Below, piece after piece: positions 1-9,334 of a DNA stretch of 64,000 nucleotides. The translations under genes were made by a program, and so were the position numbers. The first letter of the stretch is position 1. Each line of letters starts with the position of its first letter. The notes under the pieces were generated by a model that saw nothing but the letters and a program-made list of their open reading frames with translations, did no database searches and was not told where the DNA came from. This DNA is from Psychromonas sp. psych-6C06 (GTDB lineage Bacteria; Pseudomonadota; Gammaproteobacteria; Enterobacterales; Psychromonadaceae), in NCBI RefSeq assembly GCF_002835465.1, contig NZ_PIZM01000002.1, positions 610,398 to 674,397 of the forward strand, given 5' to 3'.

Positions 1-1339
1 TCTGCTCTTCAATATCAATAATGGCAGGGTGAATATGTAATAACACACTATCATCATCATTAATTTTAGGGGTTACATCAACCGATATACCGGAGAAGAA
101 AGGGGTGAGCTCGACACTTGGGTTAACTGAGTCGATACCACTGACCGTCGTAGTAGAAATATCCGTCACAAAGTACTCATCACCGCCGACTTTAATAATT
201 GCTTTTTGATTATTCATTGCCGTTATGCGTGGTTTCGAAAGAACATTGACATCCCCTTGCGTTGATAGCAATGAAACCACTGCACTGAATGAACCATTAG
301 AAATGGTTAATGCTCCACCGCCACCAATGGTATTTTTAATCACATTATCAGCAACTTTAGCTACACTATCAAAAAGTACATCGGTCGTCCCGATCGTATC
401 CCCTGCGTTAGTCCAGCTGACACCCTGTTGATACTCATCACTTAAAACGACTTCAATAAGTTGCATCTCTAAAATAACTTGGCGTGTTAAATGGTCAGTT
501 TCTTTTTCTAAAAAGTCACGCACCGAACGAATTTCATTTGGATATGCACGAATTGTGATCACCCCAGACATAGGGCTAACGATTACATCTCGTCCTTCCT
601 TATTTTCTAATAACGAGTTAATTTTATACTCTAAATAAGCCCAGTAATTGGTACTGGTTATCGTTGTAATTTTAGTTCCGTCTTGAAGGCCGTTAGATGA
701 AAATTGTCCACTAAACTCGTTATCTTTGGCATCATCTGCACGATTGCTACTATTCGAATTGCTTGAGTTGCTTGAACTTGAGCCACTTGAACTATCGTCA
801 TCATCGTCATCATCGTCATCATCGTCACTCAAATTACCCGCTAACACCGTGGTGCGGGAGCCCCCCATACGATTCATAAAAAGGTAATCTAAGGTAAAAC
901 TCGCAATTCGCATACCTGCAGGATAGATATGGTACACACGCCCTCTGAGTTTAATTTCATAACCATACATATCTTCAATTACACGGATAGCTTCCGCTAA
1001 CGTTACTTGTTTTAACACCAGCGTGATTTCACCCGTCACATCTGGGTGAATAGCAACACTATAATCTGAGTCATTAATTAGCGAAGCGAAAAAGATGCGT
1101 GCATCTGCATCACGAGCAGAGATATCAATACGACGCTCTTCAGGTGCAATTCGTTGCGTTTGCTCATCAAGGTCAGCATAAAGCTCATCTTCAATTTCAG
1201 AGGGTAAAATTAGCTCCGATATAAGTTGCTCATCCGGAGTTTGTAGCACCTCTTTTTGTGCTGCAGCATCATTTTTTTTGGTAATTTGACACGCTGTTAA
1301 CAGTAAAATACAACAGCTAATAGATATAATTTTTTTCAT
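1..1339 (-). CDS. mshL: MSHA pilus secretin MshL (partial, C-terminus outside window)
   Basis: Outer-membrane secretin of the mannose-sensitive haemagglutinin type IV pilus, the pore through which the pilus leaves the cell. The ATG at 1339 opens a lipoprotein signal with lipobox LLTAC. Next comes an STN-like N-domain (IDISARDADARIFFASL...), then a low-complexity linker of 11 Asp followed by Ser/Asn/Gly (about residues 170-205). Secretin-family sequence follows (VILEMQLIEVVLSDEYQQGV, VLSKPRITAMNNQKA, VELTPFFSGISVDVTPKI). About 446 codons are present and the reading frame is still open at the window edge. It is the last visible gene of the msh operon, 27 bp after mshK. The family call is secure. 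Confidence 0.93.
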   Translation of the reverse strand, partial: MKKIISISCCILLLTACQITKKNDAAAQKEVLQTPDEQLISELILPSEIEDELYADLDEQTQRIAPEERRIDISARDADARIFFASLINDSDYSVAIHPDVTGEITLVLKQVTLAEAIRVIEDMYGYEIKLRGRVYHIYPAGMRIASFTLDYLFMNRMGGSRTTVLAGNLSDDDDDDDDDDDSSSGSSSSNSSNSNSSNRADDAKDNEFSGQFSSNGLQDGTKITTITSTNYWAYLEYKINSLLENKEGRDVIVSPMSGVITIRAYPNEIRSVRDFLEKETDHLTRQVILEMQLIEVVLSDEYQQGVSWTNAGDTIGTTDVLFDSVAKVADNVIKNTIGGGGALTISNGSFSAVVSLLSTQGDVNVLSKPRITAMNNQKAIIKVGGDEYFVTDISTTTVSGIDSVNPSVELTPFFSGISVDVTPKINDDDSVLLHIHPAIIDIEEQ

Positions 1340-1366
1340 TTTTTATTTTCCATAATGCATCGCGCT

Positions 1367-1690
1367 TTAATGAGTAAATTGTTCATTAAATGAATATAAC
1401 GTTAATTTATATGACTTATTTTGGTATTCAAGTAACACTTTTTCGGCATCGATAGCAATAATTTTATACCCTGCAACGTATTGCCCTTTCTGATATAACT
1501 TATTATTCATTATTGCTTGTGGGTGTCCCGATTTCACAACTAAGCTTTGTAAACGCGGTAAAGGAGCACGGTAAGCTTTGGTGACTTTCTTTGCTTGAAA
1601 GTTCAAAGGTGCAGTCGGATCGACTAAGAGCGCACTTTGCGCAAATAGGTTTGAACTGATTAAAAGACTAAGAAATATAATTTTATCCAC
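1367..1690 (-). CDS. mshK: MSHA biogenesis protein MshK
   Basis: Small exported protein of 107 aa with an N-terminal signal sequence (about residues 1-18, ending near FAQS). The mature part carries the PilP-like pattern DPTAPL...RLQSLVV...AIMNNKLYQKGQ.V.GYKI.AI..EKVLLEYQNKSYKLTLY, typical of MshK. It probably links the inner-membrane MshI/J assembly to the MshL secretin, as PilP does in other type IV pili. It overlaps the end of mshJ by 8 bp, which suggests translational coupling. The call rests on gene order and this pattern. Confidence 0.85.
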   Translation of the reverse strand: MDKIIFLSLLISSNLFAQSALLVDPTAPLNFQAKKVTKAYRAPLPRLQSLVVKSGHPQAIMNNKLYQKGQYVAGYKIIAIDAEKVLLEYQNKSYKLTLYSFNEQFTH

Positions 1691-2345
1691 TGACTAAGTC
1701 CTGTTGGTCGCTTAATGTATAAATTTTAAGTGTCACCTCTGCAAGTGGGTAGTTACTTACTTTATAATTTAGAGAATGCCAATAAAATTTTTCAGGTATA
1801 GATTCCACATTCAATAAATATTGATAAATAGCATTGTAGTCACCCTGTAAGGTTATCTGTAATGTATGCTGGTAAAATGGACTTTTATTAACCTCTTCAG
1901 TTGCGCCTTTATCTGCATTAAAGACTTTAACAGGTAAAGAGGTTAACGCACTTATCCTGACCCCGGGCGACTTGCTTAACACCTTAGTTAATGCAATTGG
2001 CATTTTTTGAGCATGAATAAATTTAACTAATTTCTCGTCAAGCTGTTTGTCAAGCTGTACTAATGTTGCCTGGCTAAAAGCAATCTTATTATTAATCTCT
2101 TTAAGCGGATCTTCCTGCAACCGTTTATTAATCATTTCAATTTCATTGTTAATCACTTTCTCAGCTTGCACGCTTTTTTGTAACGTTCTTTGCAATTTAG
2201 CCTGTTGTATTGTTGCCGGATCAATGATCCAAAAGTAAGCAATCAAAAAAGTACAGATAATAAGTGCGCTGAACATGGTAAAGCGCTCTCTTAGCGTCAT
2301 CTGATTAAATAACTTCTCCAGCTTGCTATAACTAAATTTATTCAC
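1683..2345 (-). CDS. mshJ: MSHA biogenesis protein MshJ (PilO-like)
   Basis: Inner-membrane alignment-complex protein of 220 aa. It has a short cytoplasmic N-terminus, one membrane segment (about residues 22-41, FTMFSALIICTFLIAYFWII), a coiled-coil region rich in Lys, Gln and Glu (about 45-105), and a C-terminal periplasmic ferredoxin-like PilO-type domain (KSPFYQHTLQITLQGDYNAIYQYLLNVE). It overlaps the upstream PilN-like gene by 8 bp and mshK by 8 bp, so it sits in a tight operon. In type IV pilus systems PilN and PilO form a heterodimer; here the preceding gene is the likely partner. Confidence 0.88.
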   Translation of the reverse strand: MNKFSYSKLEKLFNQMTLRERFTMFSALIICTFLIAYFWIIDPATIQQAKLQRTLQKSVQAEKVINNEIEMINKRLQEDPLKEINNKIAFSQATLVQLDKQLDEKLVKFIHAQKMPIALTKVLSKSPGVRISALTSLPVKVFNADKGATEEVNKSPFYQHTLQITLQGDYNAIYQYLLNVESIPEKFYWHSLNYKVSNYPLAEVTLKIYTLSDQQDLVSG

Positions 2346-2937
2346 CTTTTCTTCCTTTTAAATCACTATTACTTAACTGAAAAGAAAAGAATCCTCTGTT
2401 CTCTTTTATTGTGATTGCTTTAAAAGCAACACCAGAAAGATCTTTAGTAACTTGCATGTTAGACAGCCAAAGAGGGACAGAGTCACTGTGCTTAGCATCC
2501 CCTGAAATATTTAATACTCCTTCAACCATAGAAAACTGATTAATACTTAAATCCGGCATATTGGCATCTGATAACCCACGCATTAAAGCAGAAAAACTGA
2601 CAATGTCTTCAACATCAATATCAGATAAGGTCGCTAATAAACGCTGCTTAGCAGCCACTTCATTTTGTAATGTACTAAATAGACGTAACTTTTCGTCGGG
2701 TGCTCTGCGCTTTTGTAGCTCTATAACTAAGTCAGACAAAACTAATTGCTGATCAGCGATTTTCGATTGCTGTATAACCAGAGAATCATTGAGCGATTTA
2801 GTTTGATAAGTACTCATAAAGTAACTGAAGACAGAAAGAGAGACACAGACAATGAAGACAATGACAAATTGTGTAAACGTTGCTTTTTCACGTTTCGGGT
2901 AACAGCTTGCCTGATAAAGATTAACCTGTTTTTTCAT
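2338..2937 (-). CDS. PilN-like MSHA biogenesis protein (second MshI-type subunit)
   Basis: Inner-membrane protein with the PilN signature: a short N-terminus KKQVNLYQ that in PilN binds the PilM-like ATPase-fold protein, one membrane segment (about residues 20-40, FVIVFIVCVSLSVFSYFM), a coiled coil, then a periplasmic domain. The ATG at 2937 is chosen because it overlaps the mshI stop as TAATG. An earlier in-frame ATG at 2952 lies inside mshI and would add only MGRKI. It is the likely partner of MshI (upstream) and MshJ (downstream). Some annotations call this gene mshI2. Confidence 0.85.
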   Translation of the reverse strand: MKKQVNLYQASCYPKREKATFTQFVIVFIVCVSLSVFSYFMSTYQTKSLNDSLVIQQSKIADQQLVLSDLVIELQKRRAPDEKLRLFSTLQNEVAAKQRLLATLSDIDVEDIVSFSALMRGLSDANMPDLSINQFSMVEGVLNISGDAKHSDSVPLWLSNMQVTKDLSGVAFKAITIKENRGFFSFQLSNSDLKGRKGE

Positions 2938-3809
2938 TATTTTTCGCCCCATGTTAAACCGCCATAGGCGATAATAGAGAGAAAATCATATTGCCCATCT
3001 TCACCATAGGGTTGCACATTACGCGCCAAGTAAGCGCCAAGCTTTTCCGAAAGTAGCGCAATATCAGGACAAACCAATGCAAGATAAAGCACACCAATAT
3101 TATTAATACGTAATTGCGAGCTAATGTAATCTAATACACGCTGAATCTCTAAGCTCAATCCATCTAATAATGCATTTTCAACATCCGCAAGTGGCAGTGC
3201 GATTAAGTCATTAAAGCCACGCAAGCGATGAGTGAAATAAAGCTGCCCCTCTTTAACGACGGTTAATACTAATTCGTTATTTTGCTGTGAAAGCAAGATG
3301 TTTGCCTCTTCATGGTCACCAAGTAAACGCGTTAAAGCGAGATCTTCAATAGTAATAACGTTGAGCTGACACCCAGTAGCAATGATCATGTCTCGAATCA
3401 TTAACACGCGTACTTTCGGCACACAAATAACCGTTATTTGCTCTCCTTTACGCTGTTGAAAAGGCATATCAAAGTAATCAACAATCAAATCAAACACACT
3501 TTCCGAAACCAGGTCTTTAATACTAAACGGCAAAGAAGCCATTAACTCTGATGCTTCTACTTTCGGTTTTTCGATATCAAAGGTTTGATAAAAATCACGC
3601 CCTAATACAACTGAAACAGTACAATCGGACAAATTATGTTCTGTAAATAACGCTGAAACGGCCTCTAACCACTGACCTTCAGAGTTCACTGCTTTTTTGG
3701 CGAGCAAAGTAGGCCGACCTTTAAATAGGTGACAAATTGCAATCTGCTTATCACCTAAGTACAGGCTAATCTCTTTTGTTGTTTTTTTACTTAACAATTT
3801 TTTAAGCAT
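2937..3809 (-). CDS. mshI: MSHA biogenesis protein MshI (PilM-like)
   Basis: Cytoplasmic actin-fold (PilM-type) protein of 290 aa that recruits the PilN-like subunit at the inner membrane during pilus assembly. The N-terminus EISLYLGDKQIAICHLFKG and the middle part (SVVLGRDFYQTFDIEKPKV, LPFSIKDLVSE) match the MshI pattern. No membrane segment is visible. It is the first gene of the minus-strand msh operon seen here and overlaps the next gene by one base (TAATG). The 118-bp gap to the divergent deaminase gene should hold the msh promoter; I could not define it. Confidence 0.88.
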   Translation of the reverse strand: MLKKLLSKKTTKEISLYLGDKQIAICHLFKGRPTLLAKKAVNSEGQWLEAVSALFTEHNLSDCTVSVVLGRDFYQTFDIEKPKVEASELMASLPFSIKDLVSESVFDLIVDYFDMPFQQRKGEQITVICVPKVRVLMIRDMIIATGCQLNVITIEDLALTRLLGDHEEANILLSQQNNELVLTVVKEGQLYFTHRLRGFNDLIALPLADVENALLDGLSLEIQRVLDYISSQLRINNIGVLYLALVCPDIALLSEKLGAYLARNVQPYGEDGQYDFLSIIAYGGLTWGEK

Positions 3810-3927
3810 AATAGCAGTTAAATTCTCTTTGTTTTATTGGTACTTAGTCACAAATAATAGAAGAATAATAAAGGATAAGACGATAAAATCTTATTTTATT
3901 TTTTAAATTCATATAGCAACTCTAAAA

Positions 3928-4893
3928 ATGCAACCTAAATCACTTTCGTCTTTGCATGAGCAGTTACAAGCTCTTATCTCTGAATCACCACTTCAGCGAG
4001 TCAGTCATCCTCTATTAAGCGCTAGAAATATAAGCTTGAGCATTAAAAGAGATGATCTTTTACACACGCATATTTCAGGCAATAAGTGGCGAAAATTAAA
4101 ATTTAATTTAATTGAAGCGAGATCACGTGGAGTAAACCATATTCTAAGCTTTGGTGGCGCTTATTCCAACCATATTCATGCACTTGCAGCGGCTGGCTTT
4201 CATTTTGGCTTTAAAACAAGCGCAATTATTCGTGGCGAGTCTCATTACGCAAATAATCCGACATTACAACAAGCCCAAAAATGGGGAATGCAATTACATT
4301 TTGTCACTCGTAAAGAGTACCAACTTCGAAATGAAGCAGATTACTTAATGCAGCTGCAAAAACGTTTTTCTGATGCGTTTATTCTACCGGAGGGGGGAAG
4401 CAATGCATTTGCAATTCCGGGTATTGCCGAAGCTTGCACAGAAATTAACCAGCAGTCAGATAACAGTGTCGACCATATCATTACTGCGACAGGAAGTGGG
4501 GGCACATTAGCAGGACTCGTCGCAGGTTGTTCAGCAACTAAAAATAAAATTAAGGTAACCGGCATTGCAGTACTGAAACAGGGTGAATATTTAAATCAAC
4601 AAATACAGGAATTGTTAAAGCAAACTGAGCACTGCTATGACACACAATGGCAATTACAAACTCAATTTCATGGCGGTGGATATGCGAAGGTTTCACCCGT
4701 ACTAAAAACTTTTTGCCGCACCTTTGAACAGCAATATGATATTCCCATTGAGCCTATCTACACCGGTAAAATGTTTTATGCGCTTTTTGAACTACTGAAA
4801 GAAGGGTATTTTAATGAAGGTGATCATATTGTTGCCCTGCATACTGGTGGTTTGCAAGGGCGACAAGGTTTTCAGCAAAATAAGCTTATATAG
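3928..4893 (+). CDS. ACC deaminase / D-cysteine desulfhydrase family protein
   Basis: Fold-type II PLP enzyme of 321 aa. The PLP-binding lysine is in SGNKWRKL (K53). The Ser/Asn substrate loop is GGAYSNH (near residue 80), the phosphate-binding glycine loop is ATGSGGTLAGL, and the C-terminal motif is LHTGGLQG. Family members remove the amino group from 1-aminocyclopropane-1-carboxylate or release sulfide from D-cysteine. In marine gammaproteobacteria D-cysteine desulfhydrase-type activity is the likelier one, but the sequence does not decide it. It lies between mshI and csrD on the opposite strand, and its 3' end overlaps the csrD stop by 8 bp (convergent). Confidence 0.85.
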   Translation: MQPKSLSSLHEQLQALISESPLQRVSHPLLSARNISLSIKRDDLLHTHISGNKWRKLKFNLIEARSRGVNHILSFGGAYSNHIHALAAAGFHFGFKTSAIIRGESHYANNPTLQQAQKWGMQLHFVTRKEYQLRNEADYLMQLQKRFSDAFILPEGGSNAFAIPGIAEACTEINQQSDNSVDHIITATGSGGTLAGLVAGCSATKNKIKVTGIAVLKQGEYLNQQIQELLKQTEHCYDTQWQLQTQFHGGGYAKVSPVLKTFCRTFEQQYDIPIEPIYTGKMFYALFELLKEGYFNEGDHIVALHTGGLQGRQGFQQNKLI

Positions 4894-6799
4894 GCATCGG
4901 CTGTGCCGTTGAAAACAATGTTCCTTGCCCTGCATAGATGCCTAGTTTAAGTAAGCATTTCCACTCTTCATTACTTTCAATGCCCACTGCAATTACCTTG
5001 GTTGGGCTATTGATACAACTTGCCATTAAACTCTGCAAAGCCATTTGATTAGTTTTACGTAGGTTGATATCTCGTACTAACCCAGTGTGTAGCTTTAAGT
5101 AATCGATAGAAAAGTCGAGAATGTACCCCGTATTAACGATCGACTTTCCAACATTATCAATGGCAATTTTACACCCCACTTTTTGTAATGATATTAATGC
5201 ATTACGCAGTGGATAATAGCTATCAACTAACAGGTGCTCTGAAACCTCAACAACAAGATTACGTCTAATAGGTTTTGATAGTTGCATTAACTCAAAGATA
5301 AACCATTTCATGCGTTCCCTATCCATGAGTATGCCACTGCTAAGGTTAATCGCGATTGGTTTACTCATTTCGCCACGCATCACGAGTAATGCCAGTATTT
5401 TTTCTAGCATTAATAGGTCAAAACGCTGTTGTAAGCCACACTTTTCAGCCATTGGTAAAAAGACACCCGCATCGATTACTTCTTCATCATATCCGATAAT
5501 CCTCGGCCACAGTTCAGAATACAATTCGCTCATGCTATCACGTAGCATCAACTGCTGTCGGTAGAGTAACAAACTGTCTTTTTCTAAGACTCGCTCTAGT
5601 AGTGATCGCCACCTCACAGTGCCTTTTATTAAACTAGAGTGCTTAACCTCTTGTTCAGCTAAATACCACCCACTCATAACCTGGTGCTTAGCGACTAATG
5701 AAGCACGGTTAAGATCTTCCATAATAACAAGAGGCTTGTCACCATAACTAAAATTAACTACGCCAATATAGAAAAAATCATCAATAGAAAAATCTTCAGG
5801 GAGCTGTAATTGCAGTAATAATTTAGTCAGTTGCTTAGCCGCTACCTCTGTTTCTTCATAGGACATTTGCGGCAGTATCAATGCAAACTCTGACTTATCA
5901 ATACGTCCGTAAAAAGGATCAGTGTAGCGACTCGAAAATTCAATCAACAGTTCCGTTATCTGCAATAACAATGCATTACGTTTATCTTTGCAGTAACTTT
6001 CTTCAATGGCATCCAATTCACTAAATTTAATCAACAACAGTGCGCTAGACAAAATAGCGACATCAAAAGAAGTGGCATCTAATTGGTTTTCAAAAGCAAG
6101 ACGATTACCAATGCCAGTTGTTTCATCTAAAAAAGCTTGACCACGAATATGCGCATCAAAGTAACTTCGCTCTTTTTTACTTTCTTCTAATTTCTGATTA
6201 AGCATGTCTAAAGCTTTACTGGCTGACATCGGCCACTCTCCGGGCTCGGCAATACGTGCAGTAGGGTTATTTTGTAAAATATATTTTGCACGCTTTTCTA
6301 GTAACTCAGCGCCCCTGAATTGTTTTTTTATCCAACGAATAGCAAAGCCTAATAACAAAAGACTGATTAAAATGGCCGCGCTCACCCCCAATAAAGGTCC
6401 AGCGGAAAAGGTTAAGGAGTCATAGGGTCTGCGAGTATGGATAACAAGCGTAACGCTTGGATATCGCGCTAACTTATATTGATACTCTAATAATAAGTGA
6501 TCAGGAAAAAAATCTCGGCTTTCATAATAATTTTGGAAAAGCACTAAATCATCACGCTGTATTTGTAAACGAACAATACCAGAGGCATCTAAAAGATCAG
6601 GTAACCATACATCGAACTGTTTTTTTTGTGCATGCTTATCTAATTGTGCTTCAATTACTTGAACGACACCATCTATTCTATTTTCATGAAATTTAAGGGA
6701 CAACGATCGAAGGCTAAAAAAGCCCCCAATTAAAACCAGCGCAATACAACTCAATACAACCGTCGTGGTGATAAAGGTAAATTTGTCCGTAAATTTCAT
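4886..6799 (-). CDS. csrD: CsrD/MshH, degenerate GGDEF-EAL RNase E specificity factor
   Basis: Membrane protein of 637 aa. In E. coli, CsrD makes the CsrB/C regulatory RNAs susceptible to RNase E. Two membrane segments (about residues 10-30 and 130-152) flank a periplasmic domain; a HAMP/coiled-coil region, a GGDEF-like domain and an EAL-like domain follow. Both catalytic motifs are lost: the GGDEF site reads GRIDKSEF and the EAL site reads ELW. This is the known CsrD pattern and argues against cyclic-di-GMP turnover. In vibrios the same gene is called mshH and lies next to mshI; here one deaminase gene separates them. The ATG at 6799 was kept. Confidence 0.9.
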   Translation of the reverse strand: MKFTDKFTFITTTVVLSCIALVLIGGFFSLRSLSLKFHENRIDGVVQVIEAQLDKHAQKKQFDVWLPDLLDASGIVRLQIQRDDLVLFQNYYESRDFFPDHLLLEYQYKLARYPSVTLVIHTRRPYDSLTFSAGPLLGVSAAILISLLLLGFAIRWIKKQFRGAELLEKRAKYILQNNPTARIAEPGEWPMSASKALDMLNQKLEESKKERSYFDAHIRGQAFLDETTGIGNRLAFENQLDATSFDVAILSSALLLIKFSELDAIEESYCKDKRNALLLQITELLIEFSSRYTDPFYGRIDKSEFALILPQMSYEETEVAAKQLTKLLLQLQLPEDFSIDDFFYIGVVNFSYGDKPLVIMEDLNRASLVAKHQVMSGWYLAEQEVKHSSLIKGTVRWRSLLERVLEKDSLLLYRQQLMLRDSMSELYSELWPRIIGYDEEVIDAGVFLPMAEKCGLQQRFDLLMLEKILALLVMRGEMSKPIAINLSSGILMDRERMKWFIFELMQLSKPIRRNLVVEVSEHLLVDSYYPLRNALISLQKVGCKIAIDNVGKSIVNTGYILDFSIDYLKLHTGLVRDINLRKTNQMALQSLMASCINSPTKVIAVGIESNEEWKCLLKLGIYAGQGTLFSTAQPMPI

Positions 6800-6902
6800 T
6801 AATCCCTGAGCGCCCTAATAATATAATGCTGAATTTGTAAATAACATTGATGAAAAGTGTACAATATCACGAACTAGAAGAAGTCAAAAACAGGAACAGC
6901 GA

Positions 6903-7949
6903 ATGTCAGTCACAAATACAACATATTCAAATCCAAGTCAGCTATTACAGCGTAATGAAGCCCTTTTTGAGGGTAAAAATATTTTAGTTGCCGGTAATAT
7001 CGATGATAATTACCCGTTGCATTTGCAGTCATTGGCGAGTTCAAGCACTTTTTGTTTTAGTGATTATCGCCATTTTAGCGCGATTGAAGCACAATTAACG
7101 CAATCAGAGCGAGTATTTACCGATAATTATCAAAGCAATAGTAAGTTTAATCTACTACTTATCTATATGCCTAAAGCAAAGCAAGAGGTGCAATACTTAT
7201 TAGCAAACCTATGCCCATATTTAACCCCAAACGCAGCCATTATTTTAGTTGGTGAGAAAAAATGTGGTATTAAAAGCGCAGCGAGCTTACTCAAGCCCTA
7301 TGCCGATAATATTAATATGCTCGATTCTGCTCGACACTGTTCAATTTTATACTGTGAATTATCACACCCCGTCGCAACTTTTAAACAAAGTGACTGGATT
7401 AAAACTTATCCAATTAGCGTCAACGATATTAACCTTGAAGTTTGTTCTTTACCTGGTGTTTTCAGCCATGGAGAGCTCGATAAAGGCAGTGAATTATTAC
7501 TTCAAAACTTACCTAAAAAACTAACGGGAAATTTGCTTGATTTTGGCTGTGGTGCAGGAGTACTTGGATGTTACCTGCTCAAAAACCACCCAGAACTAGA
7601 AATAGATATGGTTGATATAAATGCTTACGCTTTAGCCAGCGCAAAATTAACCATGATAAAAAATAAACTTAATGCTAACATTTTCCCTTCAAATGTATTT
7701 TCTGATATTGATAAAAAATACAACACCTTGCTATCTAACCCACCTTTCCATTCTGGGAAGGAAACCAATTATGTTGCCGCAGAAACTTTTATCAATCAAT
7801 CATCTAAACACCTAAAAACTGCAGGTGCGCTGATCATCGTGGCAAATAAATTTCTGCGTTACGAACCTCTACTATCAACAAGTTACAAAAAAATGGATAT
7901 TGTCGCCCAAAACAACAAGTTTAAAGTGTTGATGTGCCTCAACAAATAA
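6903..7949 (+). CDS. rsmC: 16S rRNA m2G1207 methyltransferase RsmC
   Basis: SAM-dependent methyltransferase of 348 aa that methylates the exocyclic amine of G1207 in 16S rRNA. The N-terminal half is the degenerate, non-catalytic methyltransferase-like domain of RsmC. The C-terminal half has the SAM-binding motif LLDFGCGAGVLG (about residues 212-223), the acidic motif VDINAYALASAK and the catalytic NPPFHSG motif. Length equals the usual RsmC. It is divergent from csrD with about 100 bp between them and is followed by a hairpin and T-run. Confidence 0.93.
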   Translation: MSVTNTTYSNPSQLLQRNEALFEGKNILVAGNIDDNYPLHLQSLASSSTFCFSDYRHFSAIEAQLTQSERVFTDNYQSNSKFNLLLIYMPKAKQEVQYLLANLCPYLTPNAAIILVGEKKCGIKSAASLLKPYADNINMLDSARHCSILYCELSHPVATFKQSDWIKTYPISVNDINLEVCSLPGVFSHGELDKGSELLLQNLPKKLTGNLLDFGCGAGVLGCYLLKNHPELEIDMVDINAYALASAKLTMIKNKLNANIFPSNVFSDIDKKYNTLLSNPPFHSGKETNYVAAETFINQSSKHLKTAGALIIVANKFLRYEPLLSTSYKKMDIVAQNNKFKVLMCLNK

Positions 7950-7951
7950 TC

Positions 7952-7985
7952 AAAAGCTGGCTTGGTGATGCTTTTAATTTTTTAT
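7952..7985 (+). terminator. Probable terminator after rsmC
   Basis: AAAAGC at 7952-7957 pairs with GCTTTT at 7970-7975 around a 12-nt loop, followed by a T-rich stretch (AATTTTTTA). The stem is short, so this is a moderate call. Confidence 0.5.
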
Positions 7986-8083
7986 CTTTTTTGTTACTGT
8001 TTCCAGACTTCAAGCAGATTAAGTTGAATACGCAATTTATTACAAATTTATGACACCTTTATCCCTTAAAACTGGAGACATTT

Positions 8084-9307
8084 ATGTCTGGCATTCTTGC
8101 TATGATTCTTGCGGGTGGTGAAGGCTCACGCCTTTACCCGTTAACCTCCACAAGAACAAAACCTGCAGTACCCTTCGGTGGTAATTACCGACTTGTTGAC
8201 TTTGCTTTAAACAATTTTGTTAATGCAGATTTAATGAAAATATACGTATTAACGCAGTTCAAATCCCAATCATTAAATATCCATCTCCGTAAAGCTTGGC
8301 GTTTATCAGGTTTCTCAAACCGATTCATCGAGGCGATTCCTGCTCAGCAACGTGTTAACAAAAACTGGTACAGTGGTACCGCGGATGCGATATACCAAAA
8401 TGCACGTTTTATTGAAAAAAGCGAACCTGATCATGTCGCCATTTTCGGCAGTGATCACATCTATAAAATGGATGTGCAGCAAATGGTTGAGTTCCATAAG
8501 CAAAAGGAAGGCTCATTAACCGTTGCAGCTATACGCGTTCAAAAATCACAAGCCTATCACTTTGGCATTATCGAAGTGGATGAAGATGGCCGAATGATAG
8601 GCTTCGCAGAAAAGCCAAATGTTGAAGATGCCAAAACTATCCCTGGCGATCCAGACCATGTACTGGCATCAATGGGGAACTACATTTTCAAATCTGATGT
8701 ATTGCTAAAAGAGCTATATATCGACGCTAAAGATGAAAATTCTAGCCATGATTTCGGTAAAGATATTATTGGTAAACTTTATCCTAAAGGTGATGTGTTT
8801 ATCTATAAGCTAAGTGATAACTACATCGAAGGCGAGCCAGAAACGGCTTACTGGCGTGATGTGGGTACACTAGATTCATACTGGGATGCGCATATGGACT
8901 TACTCAGCGATAATGCCCCCTTCTCTTTATATAATAAACATTGGCCGTTACATACCTATCACCCACCGCTTCCTCCGGCGACATTCCGTGATACACAAGA
9001 CAGTGTCAGCGATGTTTCAAAATCATTAATTGGTGCAGGATCTTATATTAATGGTGCAAAAATTGAGAACTCTGTACTCGGTTTTCGCAGTCATTTATGC
9101 AAAGGCGTTGTTATTAAAAACAGTGTCTTTTTGGGTAATGCAAAAATAGGGGCAGGTTGCCGTCTTAACAAAGTGATTCTGGATAAAGGTGTAGAGATAG
9201 CTCCCGGCACAGTGATTGGTGAAAACCTTGAAGAAGATCGCAAGCACTTTACTGTTTCTGACAATGGCGTTGTTGTTGTCGCTAAGGGCACTAAAGTTGG
9301 TTTCTAA
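8084..9307 (+). CDS. glgC: Glucose-1-phosphate adenylyltransferase, copy 1
   Basis: ADP-glucose pyrophosphorylase of 407 aa: makes ADP-glucose from ATP and glucose-1-phosphate, the committed step of bacterial glycogen synthesis. The N-terminal nucleotidyltransferase domain has GGEGSRLYPLT..RTKPAVPFGG, WY.GTADA and GSDHIYKMD; FAEKPN and AYWRDVGT follow. The C-terminal part (from about residue 290) is a left-handed beta-helix with hexapeptide repeats. RBS GGAG lies shortly before the ATG. It is 27 bp upstream of a second glgC and in the same direction as glgA. Fructose-bisphosphate/AMP control is known for the family; I did not verify the effector residues. Confidence 0.95.
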   Translation: MSGILAMILAGGEGSRLYPLTSTRTKPAVPFGGNYRLVDFALNNFVNADLMKIYVLTQFKSQSLNIHLRKAWRLSGFSNRFIEAIPAQQRVNKNWYSGTADAIYQNARFIEKSEPDHVAIFGSDHIYKMDVQQMVEFHKQKEGSLTVAAIRVQKSQAYHFGIIEVDEDGRMIGFAEKPNVEDAKTIPGDPDHVLASMGNYIFKSDVLLKELYIDAKDENSSHDFGKDIIGKLYPKGDVFIYKLSDNYIEGEPETAYWRDVGTLDSYWDAHMDLLSDNAPFSLYNKHWPLHTYHPPLPPATFRDTQDSVSDVSKSLIGAGSYINGAKIENSVLGFRSHLCKGVVIKNSVFLGNAKIGAGCRLNKVILDKGVEIAPGTVIGENLEEDRKHFTVSDNGVVVVAKGTKVGF

Positions 9308-9334
9308 CTCCCCACTACGTATATAGGTTTTAAT

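Noticed and set aside
225-431. Plus-strand ORF across mshL
   Set aside because: Lies fully inside the strong secretin frame on the other strand and has no RBS or family resemblance.
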